Assembly: GCA_028622995.1 (NCBI GenBank)
Contig: JAJQJQ010000035.1
Coordinates: 2,046,001 to 2,110,000 of the forward strand
DNA length: 64,000 nucleotides
Origin: Panagrolaimus kolymaensis
Taxonomy: Eukaryota; Nematoda; Chromadorea; Rhabditida; Panagrolaimidae
Direction of reading: 5' to 3'
The notes beneath the pieces were generated by a model that worked only from the letters and a program-made list of their open reading frames with translations, was not told where the DNA came from and did no database searches. A program made the translations under genes and the position numbers. Each line of letters opens with the position of its first letter. Within the stretch, counting starts at the first letter, position 1. Below are positions 15,401 through 28,368 of the stretch, piece by piece.

Positions 15401-17060
15401 TTGCTTCATAATTTTTGGTTTGATCGGAATTGAAAAAAATCGGTTTTATCTCCATCTTTAGTTGATGAATACATAATATTTAATCAGGCAAAGCCCAAGA
15501 AAATAAATGAAACTCCATTTATGGGTTCACAAAATAAATAAGCTTTTTGAATTTAAAAAATTGCTTCATAATTTTTGGTTTGATCGGAATTAAAAAAAAT
15601 CGGTTTTATCTCCATCTTTAGTTGATGAATACATAATATTTAATCAGGCAAAGCCCAAGAAAATAAATGAAACTCCATTTATGGGTTCACAAAATAAATA
15701 AGCTTTTTGAATTTAAAAAATTGCTTCATAATTTTTGGTTTGATCGGAATTAAAAAAAATTGGTTTTATCTCCATCTTTAGTTGATGAATACATAATATT
15801 TAATCAGGCAAAGCCCAAGAAAATAAATGAAACTCCATTTATGGGTTCACAAAATAAATAAGCTTTTTGAATTTAAAAAATTGCTTCATAATTTTTGGTT
15901 TGATCGGAATTAAAAAAAATCGGTTTTATCTCCATCTTTAGTTGATGAATACATAATATTTAATCAGGCAAAGCCCAAGAAAATAAATGAAACTCCATTT
16001 ATGGGTTCACAAAATAAATAAGCTTTTTGAATTTAAAAAATTGCTTCATAATTTTTGGTTTGATCGGAATTAAAAAAAATCGGTTTTATCTCCATCTTTA
16101 GTTGATGAATACATAATATTTAATCAGGCAAAGCCCAAGAAAATAAATGAAACTCCATTTATGGGTTCACAAAATAAATAAGCTTTTTGAATTTAAAAAA
16201 TTGCTTCATAATTTTTGGTTTGATCGGAATTGAAAAAAATTGGTTTTATCTCCATCTTTAGTTTATGAATACATAATATTTAATCAGGCAAAGCCCAAGA
16301 AAATAAATGAAACTCCATTTATGGGTTCACAAAATAAATAAGCTTTTTGAATTTAAAAAATTGCTTCATAATTTTTGGTTTGATCGGAATTAAAAAAAAT
16401 CGGTTTTATCTCCATCTTTAGTTGATGAATACATAATATTTAATCAGGCAAAGCCCAAGAAAATAAATGAAACTCCATTTATGGGTTCACAAAATAAATA
16501 AGCTTTTTGAATTTAAAAAATTGCTTCATAATTTTTGGTTTGATCGGAATTAAAAAAAATCGGTTTTATCTCCATCTTTAGTTGATGAATACATAATATT
16601 TAATCAGGCAAAGCCCAAGAAAATAAATGAAACTCCATTTATGGGTTCACAAAATAAATAAGCTTTTTGAATTTAAAAAATTGCTTCATAATTTTTGGTT
16701 TGATCGGAATTGAAAAAAATTGGTTTTATCTCCATCTTTAGTTGATGAATACATAATATTTAATCAGGCAAAGCCCAAGAAAATAAATGAAACTCCATTT
16801 ATGGGTTCACAAAATAAATAAGCTTTTTGAATTTAAAAAATTGCTTCATAATTTTTGGTTTGATCGGAATTGAAAAAAATCGGTTTTATCTCCATCTTTA
16901 GTTGATGAATACATAATATTTAATCAGGCAAAGCCCAAGAAAATAAATGAAACTCCATTTATGGGTTCACAAAATAAATAAGCTTTTTGAATTTAAAAAA
17001 TTGCTTCATAATTTTTGGTTTGATCGGAATTAAAAAAAATCGGTTTTATCTCCATCTTTA
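12420..17060 (+). repeat. 2.4-kb (15-unit) tandem segmental duplication inside array A
   Basis: The pattern of private variants in about 12420-14660 recurs exactly 2400 bp later at about 14820-17060. Diagnostic matches are AGCTTTTAGA at 12821 and 15221, GTTTATGAAT at 13861 and 16261, and the same order of GAATTG/GAATTA and TTGG/TCGG states between them. The match breaks on the right near 14671 versus 17071 (AAATAAT against ACATAAT), then at the AAGTAAGCC variant at about 17136. On the left it breaks near 12380 versus 14780. This looks like one unequal exchange or replication slippage event in register, recent enough that almost no point changes separate the copies. Confidence 0.85.
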
Positions 17061-18350
17061 GTTGATGAATACATAATATTTAATCAGGCAAAGCCCAAGA
17101 AAATAAATGAAACTCCATTTATGGGTTCACAAAATAAGTAAGCCTTTTGAATTTAAAAAATTGCTTCATAATTTTTGGTTTGATCGGAATTGAAAAAAAT
17201 CGGTTTTATCTCCATCTTTAGTTGATGAATAAATAATATTTTAACAACTCAAAGTTGAATAAATTAAATGAAACTCCATTTATGGGTTCACAAAATAAAT
17301 AAGCTTTTTGAATTTAAAAAATTGCTTCATAATTTTTGGTTTGATCGGAATTGAAAAAAATTGGTTTTATCTCCATCTTTAGTTGATGAATACATAATAT
17401 TTAATCAGGCAAAGCCCAAGAAAATAAATGAAACTCCAGTTATGGGTTCACAAAATAAATAAGCTTTTTGAATTTAAAAAATTGCTTCATAATTTTTGGT
17501 TTGATCGGAATTGAAAAAAATTGGTTTTATCTCCATCTTTAGTTGATGAATACATAATATTTAATCAGGCAAAGCCCAAGAAAATAAATGAAACTCCATT
17601 TATGGGTTCACAAAATAATTAAGCTTTTTTAATTTAAAAAATTGCTTCATAATTTTTGGTTTGATCGGAATTGAAAAAAATTGGTTTTATCTCCATCTTT
17701 AGTTGATGAATACATAATATTTAATCAGGCAAAGCCCAAGAAAATAAATGAAACTCCATTTATGGGTTCACAAAATAAATAAGCTTTTTGAATTTAAAAA
17801 ATTGCTTCATAATTTTTGGTTTGATCGGAATTGAAAAAAATTGGTTTTATCTCCATCTTTAGTTGATGAATACATAATATTTAATCAGGCAAAGCCCAAG
17901 AAAATAAATGAAACTCCATTTATGGGTTCACAAAATAAATAAGCTTTTTGAATTTAAAAAATTGCTTCATAATTTTTGGTTTGATCGGAATTGAAAAAAA
18001 TTGGTTTTATCTCCATCTTTAGTTGATGAATACCTAATATTTAATCAGGCAAAGCCCAAGAAAATAAATGAAACTCCATTTATGGGTTCACAAAATAATT
18101 AAGCTTTTTTAATTTAAAAAATTGCTTCATAATTTTTGGTTTGATCGGAATTGAAAAAAATTGGTTTTATCTCCATCTTTAGTTGATGAATAAATAATAT
18201 TTAATCAGGCAAAGCCCAAGAAAATAAATGAAACTCCATTTATGGGTTCACAAAATAAATAAGCTTTTTGAATTTAAAAAATTGCTTCATAATTTTTGGT
18301 TTGATCGGAATTGAAAAAAATCGGTTTTATCTCCATCTTTAGTTGATGAA

Positions 18351-20274
18351 TAAATAATATTTTAACAACTCAAAGTTGAATAAATTAAATGAAACTCCAT
18401 TTATGGGTTCACAAAATAAATAAGCTTTTTGAATTTAAAAAATTGCTTCATAATTTTAGGTTTGATCGGAATTGAAAAAAATTGGTTTTATCTCCATCTT
18501 TAGTTGATGAATACATAATATTTAATCAGGCAAAGCCCAAGAAAATAAATGAAACTCCATTTATGGGTTCACAAAATAAATAAGCTTTTTGAATTTAAAA
18601 AATTGCTTCATAATTTTTGGTTTGATCGGAATTGAAAAAAATTGGTTTTATCTCCATCTTTAGTTGATGAATACATAATATTTAATCAGGCAAAGCCCAA
18701 GAAAATAAATGAAACTCCATTTATGGGTTCACAAAATAAATAAGCTTTTTGAATTTAAAAAATTGCTTCATAATTTTTGGTTTGATCGGAATTGAAAAAA
18801 ATCGGTTTTATCTCCATCTTTAGTTGATGAATAAATAATATTTTAACAACTCAAAGTTGAATAAATTAAATGAAACTCCATTTATGGGTTCACAAAATAA
18901 ATAAGCTTTTTGAATTTAAAAAATTGCTTCATAATTTTTGGTTTGATCGGAATTGAAAAAAATTGGTTTTATCTCCATCTTTAGTTGATGAATACATAAT
19001 ATTTAATCAGGCAAAGCCCAAGAAAATAAATGAAACTCCATTTATGGGTTCACAAAATAAATAAGCTTTTTGAATTTAAAAAATTGCTTCATAATTTTTG
19101 GTTTGATCGGAATTGAAAAAAATTGGTTTTATCTCCATCTTTAGTTGATGAATACATAATATTTAATCAGGCAAAGCCCAAGAAAATAAATGAAACTCCA
19201 TTTATGGGTTCACAAAATAAATAAGCTTTTTGAATTTAAAAAATTGCTTCATAATTTTTGGTTAGATCGGAATTGAAAAAAATCGGTTTTATCTCCATCT
19301 TTAGTTGATGAATAAATAATATTTTAACAACTCAAAGTTGAATAAATTAAATGAAACTCCATTTATGGGTTCACAAAATAAATAAGCTTTTTGAATTTAA
19401 AAAATTGCTTCATAATTTTTGGTTTGATCGGAATTGAAAAAAATTGGTTTTATCTCCATCTTTAGTTGATGAATACATAATATTTAATCAGGCAAAGCCC
19501 AAGAAAATAAATGAAACTCCATTTATGGGTTCACAAAATAAATAAGCTTTTTGAATTTAAAAAATTGCTTCATAATTTTTGGTTTGATCGGAATTGAAAA
19601 AAATTGGTTTTATCTCCATCTTTAGTTGATGAATACATAATATTTAATCAGGCAAAGCCCAAGAAAATAAATGAAACTCCATTTATGGGTTCACAAAATA
19701 AATAAGCTTTTTGAATTTAAAAAATTGCTTCATAATTTTTGGTTTGATCGGAATTGAAAAAAATCGGTTTTATCTCCATCTTTAGTTGATGAATAAATAA
19801 TATTTTAACAACTCAAAGTTGAATAAATTAAATGAAACTCCATTTATGGGTTCACAAAATAAATAAGCTTTTTGAATTTAAAAAATTGCTTCATAATTTT
19901 TGGTTTGATCGGAATTGAAAAAAATTGGTTTTATCTCCATCTTTAGTTGATGAATACATAATATTTAATCAGGCAAAGCCCAAGAAAATAAATGAAACTC
20001 CATTTATGGGTTCACAAAATAAATAAGCTTTTTGAATTTAAAAAATTGCTTCATAATTTTTGGTTTGATCGGAATTGAAAAAAATTGGTTTTATCTCCAT
20101 CTTTAGTTGATGAATACATAATATTTAATCAGGCAAAGCCCAAGAAACCAAATGAAACTCCATTTATGGGTTCACAAAATAAATAAGCTTTTTGAATTTA
20201 AAAAATTGCTTCATAATTTTTGGTTTGATCGGAATTGAAAAAAATCGGTTTTATCTCCATCTTTAGTTGATGAA
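18351..20274 (+). repeat. Higher-order repeat zone, 481-bp trimer
   Basis: The 161-bp unit type recurs at 18351, 18832, 19313, 19794 and 20275, exactly 481 bp apart, which is two 160-bp units plus one 161-bp unit. The companions are consistent: the TAAATAA unit carries TCGG and the two following units carry TTGG. This gives four full periods of a trimeric higher-order repeat. Single-copy changes (GGTTAGATCGG at about 19263, AAGAAACC at about 20145) post-date the amplification. Confidence 0.9.
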
Positions 20275-21235
20275 TAAATAATATTTTAACAACTCAAAGT
20301 TGAATAAATTAAATGAAACTCCATTTATGGGTTCACAAAATAAATAAGCTTTTTGAATTTAAAAAATTGCTTCATAATTTTTGGTTTGATCGGAATTGAA
20401 AAAAATTGGTTTTATCTCCATCTTTAGTTGATGAATACATAATATTTAATCAGGCAAAGCCCAAGAAAATAAATGAAACTCCATTTATGGGTTCACAAAA
20501 TAAATAAGCTTTTTGAATTTAAAAAATTGCTTCATAATTTTTGGTTTGATCGGAATTGAAAAAAATTGGTTTTATCTCCATCTTTAGTTGATGAATACAT
20601 AATATTTAATCAGGCAAAGCCCAAGAAAATAAATGAAACTCCATTTATGGGTTCACAAAATAATTAAGCTTTTTTAATTTAAAAAATTGCTTCATAATTT
20701 TTGGTTTGATCGGAATTGAAAAAAATTGGTTTTATCTCCATCTTTAGTTGATGAATACATAATATTTAATCAGGCAAAGCCCAAGAAAATAAATGAAACT
20801 CCATTTATGGGTTCACAAAATAAATAAGCTTTTTGAATTTAAAAAATTGCTTCATAATTTTTGGTTTGATCGGAATTGAAAAAAATTGGTTTTATCTCCA
20901 TCTTTAGTTGATGAATACATAATATTTAATCAGGCAAAGCCCAAGAAAATAAATGAAACTCCAGTTATGGGTTCACAAAATAAATAAGCTTTTTGAATTT
21001 AAAAAATTGCTTCATAATTTTTGGTTTGATCGGAATTGAAAAAAATTGGTTTTATCTCCATCTTTAGTTGATGAATACATAATATTTAATCAGGCAAAGC
21101 CCAAGAAAATAAATGAAACTCCATTTATGGGTTCACAAAATAAATAAGCTTTTTGAATTTAAAAAATTGCTTCATAATTTTTGGTTTGATCGGAATTGAA
21201 AAAAATTGGTTTTATCTCCATCTTTAGTTGATGAA

Positions 21236-22519
21236 TAAATAATATTTTAACAACTCAAAGTTGAATAAATTAAATGAAACTCCATTTATGGGTTCACAAA
21301 ATAATTAAGCTTTTTTAATTTAAAAAATTGCTTCATAATTTTTGGTTTGATCGGAATTAAAAAAAATCGGTTTTATCTCCATCTTTAGTTGATGAATACA
21401 TAATATTTAATCAGGCAAAGCCCAAGAAAATAAATGAAACTCCATTTATGGGTTCACAAAATAAATAAGCTTTTTGAATTTAAAAAATTGCTTCATAATT
21501 TTTGGTTTGATCGGAATTGAAAAAAATCGGTTTTATCTCCATCTTTAGTTGATGAATAAATAATATTTTAACAACTCAAAGTTGAATAAATTAAATGAAA
21601 CTCAATTTATGGGTTCACAAAATAATTAAGCTTTTTTAATTAAAAAAATTGCTTCATAATTTTTGGTTTGATCGGAATTGAAAAAAATTGGTTTTATCTC
21701 CATCTTTAGTTGATGAATACATAATATTTAATCAGGCAAAGCCCAAGAAAATAAATGAAACTCCATTTATGGGTTCACAAAATAAATAAGCTTTTTGAAT
21801 TTAAAAAATTGCTTCATAATTTTTGGTTTGATCGGAATTGAAAAAAATTGGTTTTATCTCCATCTTTAGTTGATGAATAAATAATATTTTAACAACTCAA
21901 AGTTGAATAAATTAAATGAAACTCCATTTATGGGTTCACAAAATAATTAAGCTTTTTTAATTTAAAAAATTGCTTCATAATTTTTGGTTTGATCGGAATT
22001 GAAAAAAATCGGTTTTATCTCCATCTTTAGTTGATGAATACATAATATTTAATCAGGCAAAGCCCAAGAAAATAAATGAAACTCCATTTATGGGTTCACA
22101 AAATAAATAAGCTTTTTGAATTTAAAAAATTGCTTCATAATTTTTGGTTTGATCGGAATTGAAAAAAATCGGTTTTATCTCCATCTTTAGTTGATGAATA
22201 AATAATATTTTAACAACTCAAAGTTGAATAAATTAAATGAAACTCCATTTATGGGTTCACAAAATAATTAAGCTTTTTTAATTTAAAAAATTGCTTCATA
22301 ATTTTTGGTTTGATCGGAATTGAAAAAAATCGGTTTTATCTCCATCTTTAGTTGATGAATACATAATATTTAATCAGGCAAAGCCCAAGAAAATAAATGA
22401 AACTCCATTTATGGGTTCACAAAATAAATAAGCTTTTTGAATTTAAAAAATTGCTTCATAATTTTTGGTTTGATCGGAATTGAAAAAAATCGGTTTTATC
22501 TCCATCTTTAGTTGATGAA
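21236..22519 (+). repeat. Higher-order repeat zone, 321-bp dimer
   Basis: The 161-bp unit type recurs at 21236, 21557, 21878 and 22199, exactly 321 bp apart, so units alternate 160 and 161 bp. In this stretch the units after the 161-bp form begin with the AATTAAGC variant and the alternate units with AAATAAGC, so two independent markers support a dimeric register. It directly follows the trimer zone, so the register of the higher-order repeat changed within about 1 kb. Confidence 0.85.
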
Positions 22520-25500
22520 TACATAATATTTAATCAGGCAAAGCCCAACAAAATAAATGAAACTCCATTTATGGGTTCACAAAATAAATAAGCTTTTTGA
22601 ATTTAAAAAATTGCTTCATAATTTTTGGTTTGATCGGAATTGAAAAAAATCGGTTTTATCTCCATCTTTAGTTGATGAATACATAATATTTAATCAGGCA
22701 AAGCCCAAGAAAATAAATGAAACTCCATTTATGGGTTCACAAAATAAATAAGCTTTTTGAATTTAAAAAATTGCTTCATAATTTTTGGTTTGATCGGAAT
22801 TGAAAAAAATTGGTTTTATCTCCATCTTTAGTTGATGAATACATAATATTTAATCAGGCAAAGCCCAAGAAAATAAATGAAACTCCATTTATGGGTTCAC
22901 AAAATAAATAAGCTTTTTGAATTTAAAAAATTGCTTCATAATTTTTGGTTTGATCGGAATTGAAAAAAATCGGTTTTATCTCCATCTTTAGTTGATGAAT
23001 AAATAATATTTAATCAGGCAAAGCCCAAGAAAATAAATGAAACTCCATTTATGGGTTCACAAAATAAATAAGCTTTTTGAATTTAAAAAATTGCTTCATA
23101 ATTTTTGGTTTGATCGGAATTGAAAAAAATTGGTTTTATCTCCATCTTTAGTTGATGAATACATAATATTTAATCAGGCAAAGCCAAAGAAAATAAATGA
23201 AACTCCATTTATGGGTTCACAAAATAAATAAGCTTTTTGAATTTAAAAAATTGCTTCATAATTTTTGGTTTGATCGGAATTGAAAAAAATCGGTTTTATC
23301 TCCATCTTTAGTTGATGAATAAATAATATTTTAACAACTCAAAGTTGAATAAATTAAATGAAACTCCATTTATGGGTTCACAAAATAATTAAGCTTTTTT
23401 AATTTAAAAAATTGCTTCATAATTTTTGGTTTGATCGGAATTGAAAAAAATCGGTTTTATCTCCATCTTTAGTTGATGAATACATAATATTTAATCAGGC
23501 AAAGCCCAAGAAAATAAATGAAACTCCATTTATGGGTTCACAAAATAAATAAGCTTTTTGAATTTAAAAAATTGCTTCATAATTTTTGGTTTGATCGGAA
23601 TTGAAAAAAATCGGTTTTATCTCCATCTTTAGTTGATGAATAAATAATATTTAATCAGGCAAAGCCCAAGAAAATAAATGAAACTCCATTTATGGGTTCA
23701 CAAAATAAATAAGCTTTTTGAATTTAAAAAATTGCTTCATAATTTTTGGTTTGATCGGAATTGAAAAAAATCGGTTTTATCTCCATCTTTAGTTGATGAA
23801 TACATAATATTTAATCAGGCAAAGCCCAAGAAAATAAATGAAACTCCATTTATGGGTTCACAAAATAAATAAGCTTTTTGAATTTAAAAAATTGCTTCAT
23901 AATTTTTGGTTTGATCGGAATTGAAAAAAATCGGTTTTATCTCCATCTTTAGTTGATGAATACATAATATTTAATCAGGCAAAGCCCAACAAAATAAATG
24001 AAACTCCATTTATGGGTTCACAAAATAATTAAGCTTTTTTAATTTAAAAAATTGCTTCATAATTTTTGGTTTGATCGGAATTGAAAAAAATCGGTTTTAT
24101 CTCCATCTTTAGTTGATGAATACATAATATTTAATCAGGCAAAGCCCAAGAAAATAAATGAAACTCCATTTATGGGTTCACAAAATAAATAAGCTTTTTG
24201 AATTTAAAAAATTGCTTCATAATTTTTGGTTTGATCGGAATTGAAAAAAATCGGTTTTATCTCCATCTTTAGTTGATGAATACATAATATTTAATCAGGC
24301 AAAGCCCAAGAAAATAAATGAAACTCCATTTATGGGTTCACAAAATAAATAAGCTTTTTGAATTTAAAAAATTGCTTCATAATTTTTGGTTTGATCGGAA
24401 TTGAAAAAAATCGGTTTTATCTCCATCTTTAGTTGATGAATACATAATATTTAATCAGGCAAAGCCCAACAAAATAAATGAAACTCCATTTATGGGTTCA
24501 CAAAATAAATAAGCTTTTTGAATTTAAAAAATTGCTTCATAATTTTTGGTTTGATCGGAATTGAAAAAAATCGGTTTTATCTCCATCTTTAGTTGATGAA
24601 TACATAATATTTAATCAGGCAAAGCCCAAGAAAATAAATGAAACTCCATTTATGGGTTCACAAAATAAATAAGCTTTTTGAATTTAAAAAATTGCTTCAT
24701 AATTTTTGGTTTGATCGGAATTGAAAAAAATCGGTTTTATCTCCATCTTTAGTTGATGAATACATAATATTTAATCAGGCAAAGCCCAAGAAAATAAATG
24801 AAACTCCATTTATGGGTTCACAAAATAAATAAGCTTTTTGAATTTAAAAAATTGCTTCATAATTTTTGGTTTGATCGGAATTGAAAAAAATCGGTTTTAT
24901 CTCCATCTTTAGTTGATGAATACATAATATTTAATCAGGCAAAGCCCAAGAAAATAAATGAAACTCCATTTATGGGTTCACAAAATAAATAAGCTTTTTG
25001 AATTTAAAAAATTGCTTCATAATTTTTGGTTTGATCGGAATTGAAAAAAATTGGTTTTATCTCCATCTTTAGTTGATGAATAAATAATATTTAATCAGGC
25101 AAAGCCCAAGAAAATAAATGAAACTCCATTTATGGGTTCACAAAATAAATAAGCTTTTTGAATTTAAAAAATTGCTTCATAATTTTTGGTTTGATCGGAA
25201 TTGAAAAAAATCGGTTTTATCTCCATCTTTAGTTGATGAATACATAATATTTAATCAGGCAAAGCCCAAGAAAATAAATGAAACTCCATTTATGGGTTCA
25301 CAAAATAAATAAGCTTTTTGAATTTAAAAAATTGCTTCATAATTTTTGGTTTGATCGGAATTGAAAAAAATTGGTTTTATCTCCATCTTTAGTTGATGAA
25401 TACATAATATTTAATCAGGCAAAGCCCAACAAAATAAATGAAACTCCATTTATGGGTTCACAAAATAAATAAGCTTTTTGAATTTAAAAAATTGCTTCAT

Positions 25501-25598
25501 AATTTTTGGTTTGATCGGAATTGAAAAAAATCGGTTTTATCTCCATCTTTAGTTGATGAATAAATAATATTTTAACAACTCAAAGTTGAATAAATTAA

Positions 25599-25768
25599 AT
25601 GAAACTCAATTCATGGGTTCAAAAAAAAATAAGCTTTTTGAATTTAAAAAATTTCTTCTCAATTTTTGGTTTGATCGGACATGAAAAAATATTTATTTTA
25701 TTTCCACTTCTGGGTGATGGATAAATAATATTTTAACAATGTTGAAGAATCAATCGTTCTAAAGCCCA
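25599..25768 (+). repeat. Decayed terminal unit of array A
   Basis: The last recognisable unit departs strongly from consensus: the GGGTTCACAAAATA region becomes GGGTTCAAAAAAAAA, CTTCATAATT becomes CTTCTCAATT, and TCGGAATTG becomes TCGGACATG. It keeps the TAAATAATATTTTAACAA segment of the 161-bp type and ends with AAAGCCCAAA. Divergent edge units are expected where unequal exchange no longer homogenises an array. This marks the true right border of array A. Confidence 0.85.
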
Positions 25769-26862
25769 AATTATTTTTTGCTTGAATATAATTTATTGAA
25801 AATACCAAGTCACTACCTTCGGCAGATACACCGTCTAATACCGAAGGATTGCTAGTGGCTACTGGTCATAGTAATAATTTTATTTTAATTTTACCGAGTA
25901 ATAAAGTGAAATGTTTCTAAATCGGGCAAAAACGACTTTTACCTCTTAAAATTTTTATTGGAAGTTTTTTTCAAAAAATTAATTTAATTTCTGTGCATTC
26001 AAATGTTTTTTTGTTGTTGTTAAGAAACGAATAAAATAAAGCCATTTTTTCCTTATATTTTTTGTAAATAATGAAATCAAACATACAAACAACAGCCACT
26101 TTGGTTTTTTTTTCTAAAACAAAAAACTAACTTATGTTTTTCAAAAAGTTCAAATGTTAAAGATATCAACCTGATGCGTGTGTGTTACTTTTCTACCGTA
26201 GTATAGCCTACATAATATGATTGAAAGTCAAAAAGACAGAAAGAAAGAAACAAGGAGGAAGAAGCAAAAAATCAAAACACAGCAGCAACTAAAAATGGAA
26301 GGAAAAAAATATGATGTTTGTTTTAACTTCAAAAAAAATAATCAAATTTTTACTAATTCTTTTTTTTAATGTTTTTTTAATTTTTTGGTAAATTTGTTAC
26401 AGTAGCCTAAAGGTATTTATTTCACTAAAAAAGTTTTGGAAAGGTTAGTAGTTACCATAGTTTTTCGATGGAAGCAAAAGAATACCAAAATAGCAAACAA
26501 AAAAATTACTAACATAAAAAATAAATTTAATCAAAAAATTTTTATATAGGAATCATATTTTCTTTTTATGTGTTTTTTTAACTTTTAAATTCGTTATTCT
26601 TTCTTTTCCTTTCTTCCTTTTTATTTTAAATTTATATTTCTGAATCATTTAAAAAAAGAAATCTAAGATTTTTTTATTAAATTTATTAACATTTTTTCTT
26701 GCTTCTTAGTTTTTCTTATATATAAAAATGCTTTCATTCATTCAACTTTTTCTTAATAACATACATAGTTTTTGCTATTTGCTTGCCTTTTTTTTATCTT
26801 TAAAAAAGCGAAAAAATTCTTTTTATAAAATTATTTTCAGAATACTGTAGCTAAAAAAGTGG
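25769..26862. other. Non-coding spacer between array A and the first inverted-repeat element
   Basis: About 1.1 kb of AT-rich sequence with no convincing reading frame or splice pattern. It contains the hairpin listed separately at 25805-25865 and a purine-rich tract at about 26223-26280. Otherwise I see only homopolymer runs and no gene. Confidence 0.6.
25805..25865. other. Imperfect hairpin next to the array A border
   Basis: CCTTCGG at 25816-25822 pairs with CCGAAGG at 25841-25847. CACTA (25811-25815) pairs with TAGTG (25853-25857), and CCA..GT (25805-25810) approximately with ACTGG (25861-25865), with small bulges. It is much richer in GC than its surroundings. It could be a structured RNA, a decayed tRNA-like sequence or a transposon end; nothing decides between these. 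Confidence 0.4.
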
Positions 26863-27564
26863 GGTACTTTTGCAGTTTGTCACCCACTTTCATTTTTTTC
26901 AATATTTCATTCTTTTTTTCCTTAGTGGAATAGAACTTTTTTGAATGACTGCCAGATCGGACGGCAGCTCCTGACCACTCGACTACCCATGCTTCTTTTT
27001 CATTGCAACAAAAATTAATCATATAAAAAGTGTGAATTTTGAAGTGTTTTAAAAGTAAAAGGATCTTGATCCAATAATGAATCTTAAAGATCCAGAACCG
27101 ATAAAAGTAATTAAAGATCCCTAATCCATAAAGAATCTTAAAGATCCAGATCCTTTAATGAATCTTTGATCCAGAACCCATAAAAGTTATTAAAGATCCT
27201 TAAAAGGATCTCAAAGATCCATAACCCAAAAAGAATCTCAAAGAACCATAACCCATAAATAAAGATCCAGATCCTATAAAGAATCTTAAAGATCCAGAAT
27301 ACAATCTTAAAGATCCAGATCCTTAGAAGAATCTTAAAGATCCAGAACCACTAAAGCTTATTAAAGATCCAGAACCCATAAAACTTAAAGATCCAGGTCC
27401 CATAAAGGATCCTATAAATCCAGATCCTAAAAACAAAAGAATTGTCTCCTTTTTATTTAAAAAATTTTGGAATATAAAATATAAAAAAAGAATAAAATCA
27501 TTGAATGAAAAAAAGAATGAAAAATTGAAAAAAATGAAAGTGGGTGACAAACTGCAGAAGTGCC
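26863..27564. mobile_element. Non-autonomous inverted-repeat element, copy 1 (702 bp)
   Basis: Terminal inverted repeats of about 58 bp (26863-26920 and 27507-27564) differ at about three positions; each end reads GGYACTTYTGCAG inward. The element is flanked by a perfect 8-bp direct repeat, AAAAGTGG, at 26855-26862 and 27565-27572, the mark of a transposase-made target duplication. The interior (about 27060-27425) is a degenerate GATCC-rich minisatellite made of AAAGATCCAGAACC-like words. No transposase frame is present, so it must be mobilised in trans. An 8-bp duplication fits hAT, P or Merlin superfamilies; the 5'-GG end argues somewhat for Merlin, but this is an inference. Short open frames over its left end and interior are by-products of the repeats. 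Confidence 0.85.
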
Positions 27565-28368
27565 AAAAGTGGTTATGAAATATTTGAAAATTTATAATCG
27601 TTGTTGGTGGAGCACCAAATATTTTTCTGCTTTCAAAATATTTGCGTGCGCGTCTTTCTAATATTAAACATCTTTTTCTCTCTCTCGAGATTTATGAAAT
27701 AATCAAAGTTCTTTGAAAATAAACTAAAACTTAAACTTTTGATTTTAAAATTTTGTGTTCAAATTCAAGCTTTTTAAAATTTGCAAATTTTTTAGAAAAC
27801 AAAAAGCCATTTTTTATTTTTACAAAAATTTTCTTGTTTTTTTTCATATTGAAAAATGACTTTATAAAATTTACACATTGTTTTTGCAACAATTAGCGCC
27901 CAAAAGTAAAAAGTAGCTATAACTTTTTTTTAATAACTATAGCAAAAGTATCTAAGCTATAAAACAAATTAAAAAATAAGAGAAGCATAAAATAAAAGTT
28001 TTGCTTAATTATTACGAAATTAGCGGTGAAAATTTATTTTACTTCCTTCTTTAAATAAATAAAAAGAAAATGCTAAAATTTATTATTCCAAATTCGATGT
28101 GCTTTTTAAATTTCTTTAGCATCTTTGAAATCAAAAGAAATCTAACTCGAGTTTTAAAAATTTTAGGTTTTTCCTAATTCATTGATTTTTTCCCAAATTT
28201 AAAAAAACTTTACGATTGGTTTCATAAAGTAAAAAAATACTTAATAAATTATCTTTCAGTTTTTGTTTTTCACGATCTTCAAATTAACCCAGAAATTTAT
28301 TTATCTCGAGTGATTCATTTTCAAAAAAACACTTTCCTGAACAGCTTTTTTTTATTACAAAGTTTGTA
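27565..28368. other. Upstream spacer of the Srv/Srg-like gene
   Basis: About 800 bp of AT-rich DNA with no supported gene. Near its end TTTCCTGAACAG (cag at 28342-28344) is followed 24 nt later by the receptor ATG; this could be a trans-splice or 5'-UTR acceptor. No promoter motif can be assigned with confidence. Confidence 0.5.

Larger units (their letters stand above)
1..25598 (+). repeat. Satellite array A, 160-bp tandem unit
   Basis: Head-to-tail tandem array that is already in progress at base 1. Phased on the ATGAAACTCC motif (first at 141), units recur at 301, 461 and so on. From 141 to 25598 there are 159 units: 141 of 160 bp and 18 of a 161-bp form, with no other net length change. 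Three unit types differ in their last third: the common form (TACATAATATTTAATCAGGC), the 161-bp form (TAAATAATATTTTAACAACT) and a rare form near the left edge with GCCGGCAAAGCC. Zones differ by diagnostic bases: GGTATTC units lie only between about 780 and 10870, and GGAATTA units dominate 11.5-17.1 kb. Many units carry a 64-codon open frame, but 160 is not a multiple of 3 and most units have a stop, so I do not call genes. The unit contains an A/T dyad. Centromeric or heterochromatic satellite is an inference. Confidence 0.98.

Noticed and set aside
1..25598. CRISPR array
   Set aside because: Units are contiguous near-identical 160-bp repeats with no unique spacers, in a eukaryotic, intron-bearing context.
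26945..27015. tRNA gene on the - strand (GTAGTCGAGTGGTCAGGAG, CTGCC/GGCAG stem)
   Set aside because: The D-arm and anticodon stem look tRNA-like but the acceptor stem does not pair and the T arm is poor; it lies inside the first element, so at most a relic.
26837..27022. Short - strand frame over the left end of the first inverted-repeat element
   Set aside because: It spans the element's terminal repeat and target duplication; no family resemblance.
27323..27550. Frame with GSGSL-like repeats, and the similar one at 33610-33849
   Set aside because: These are direct translations of the GATCC minisatellite inside the two elements.
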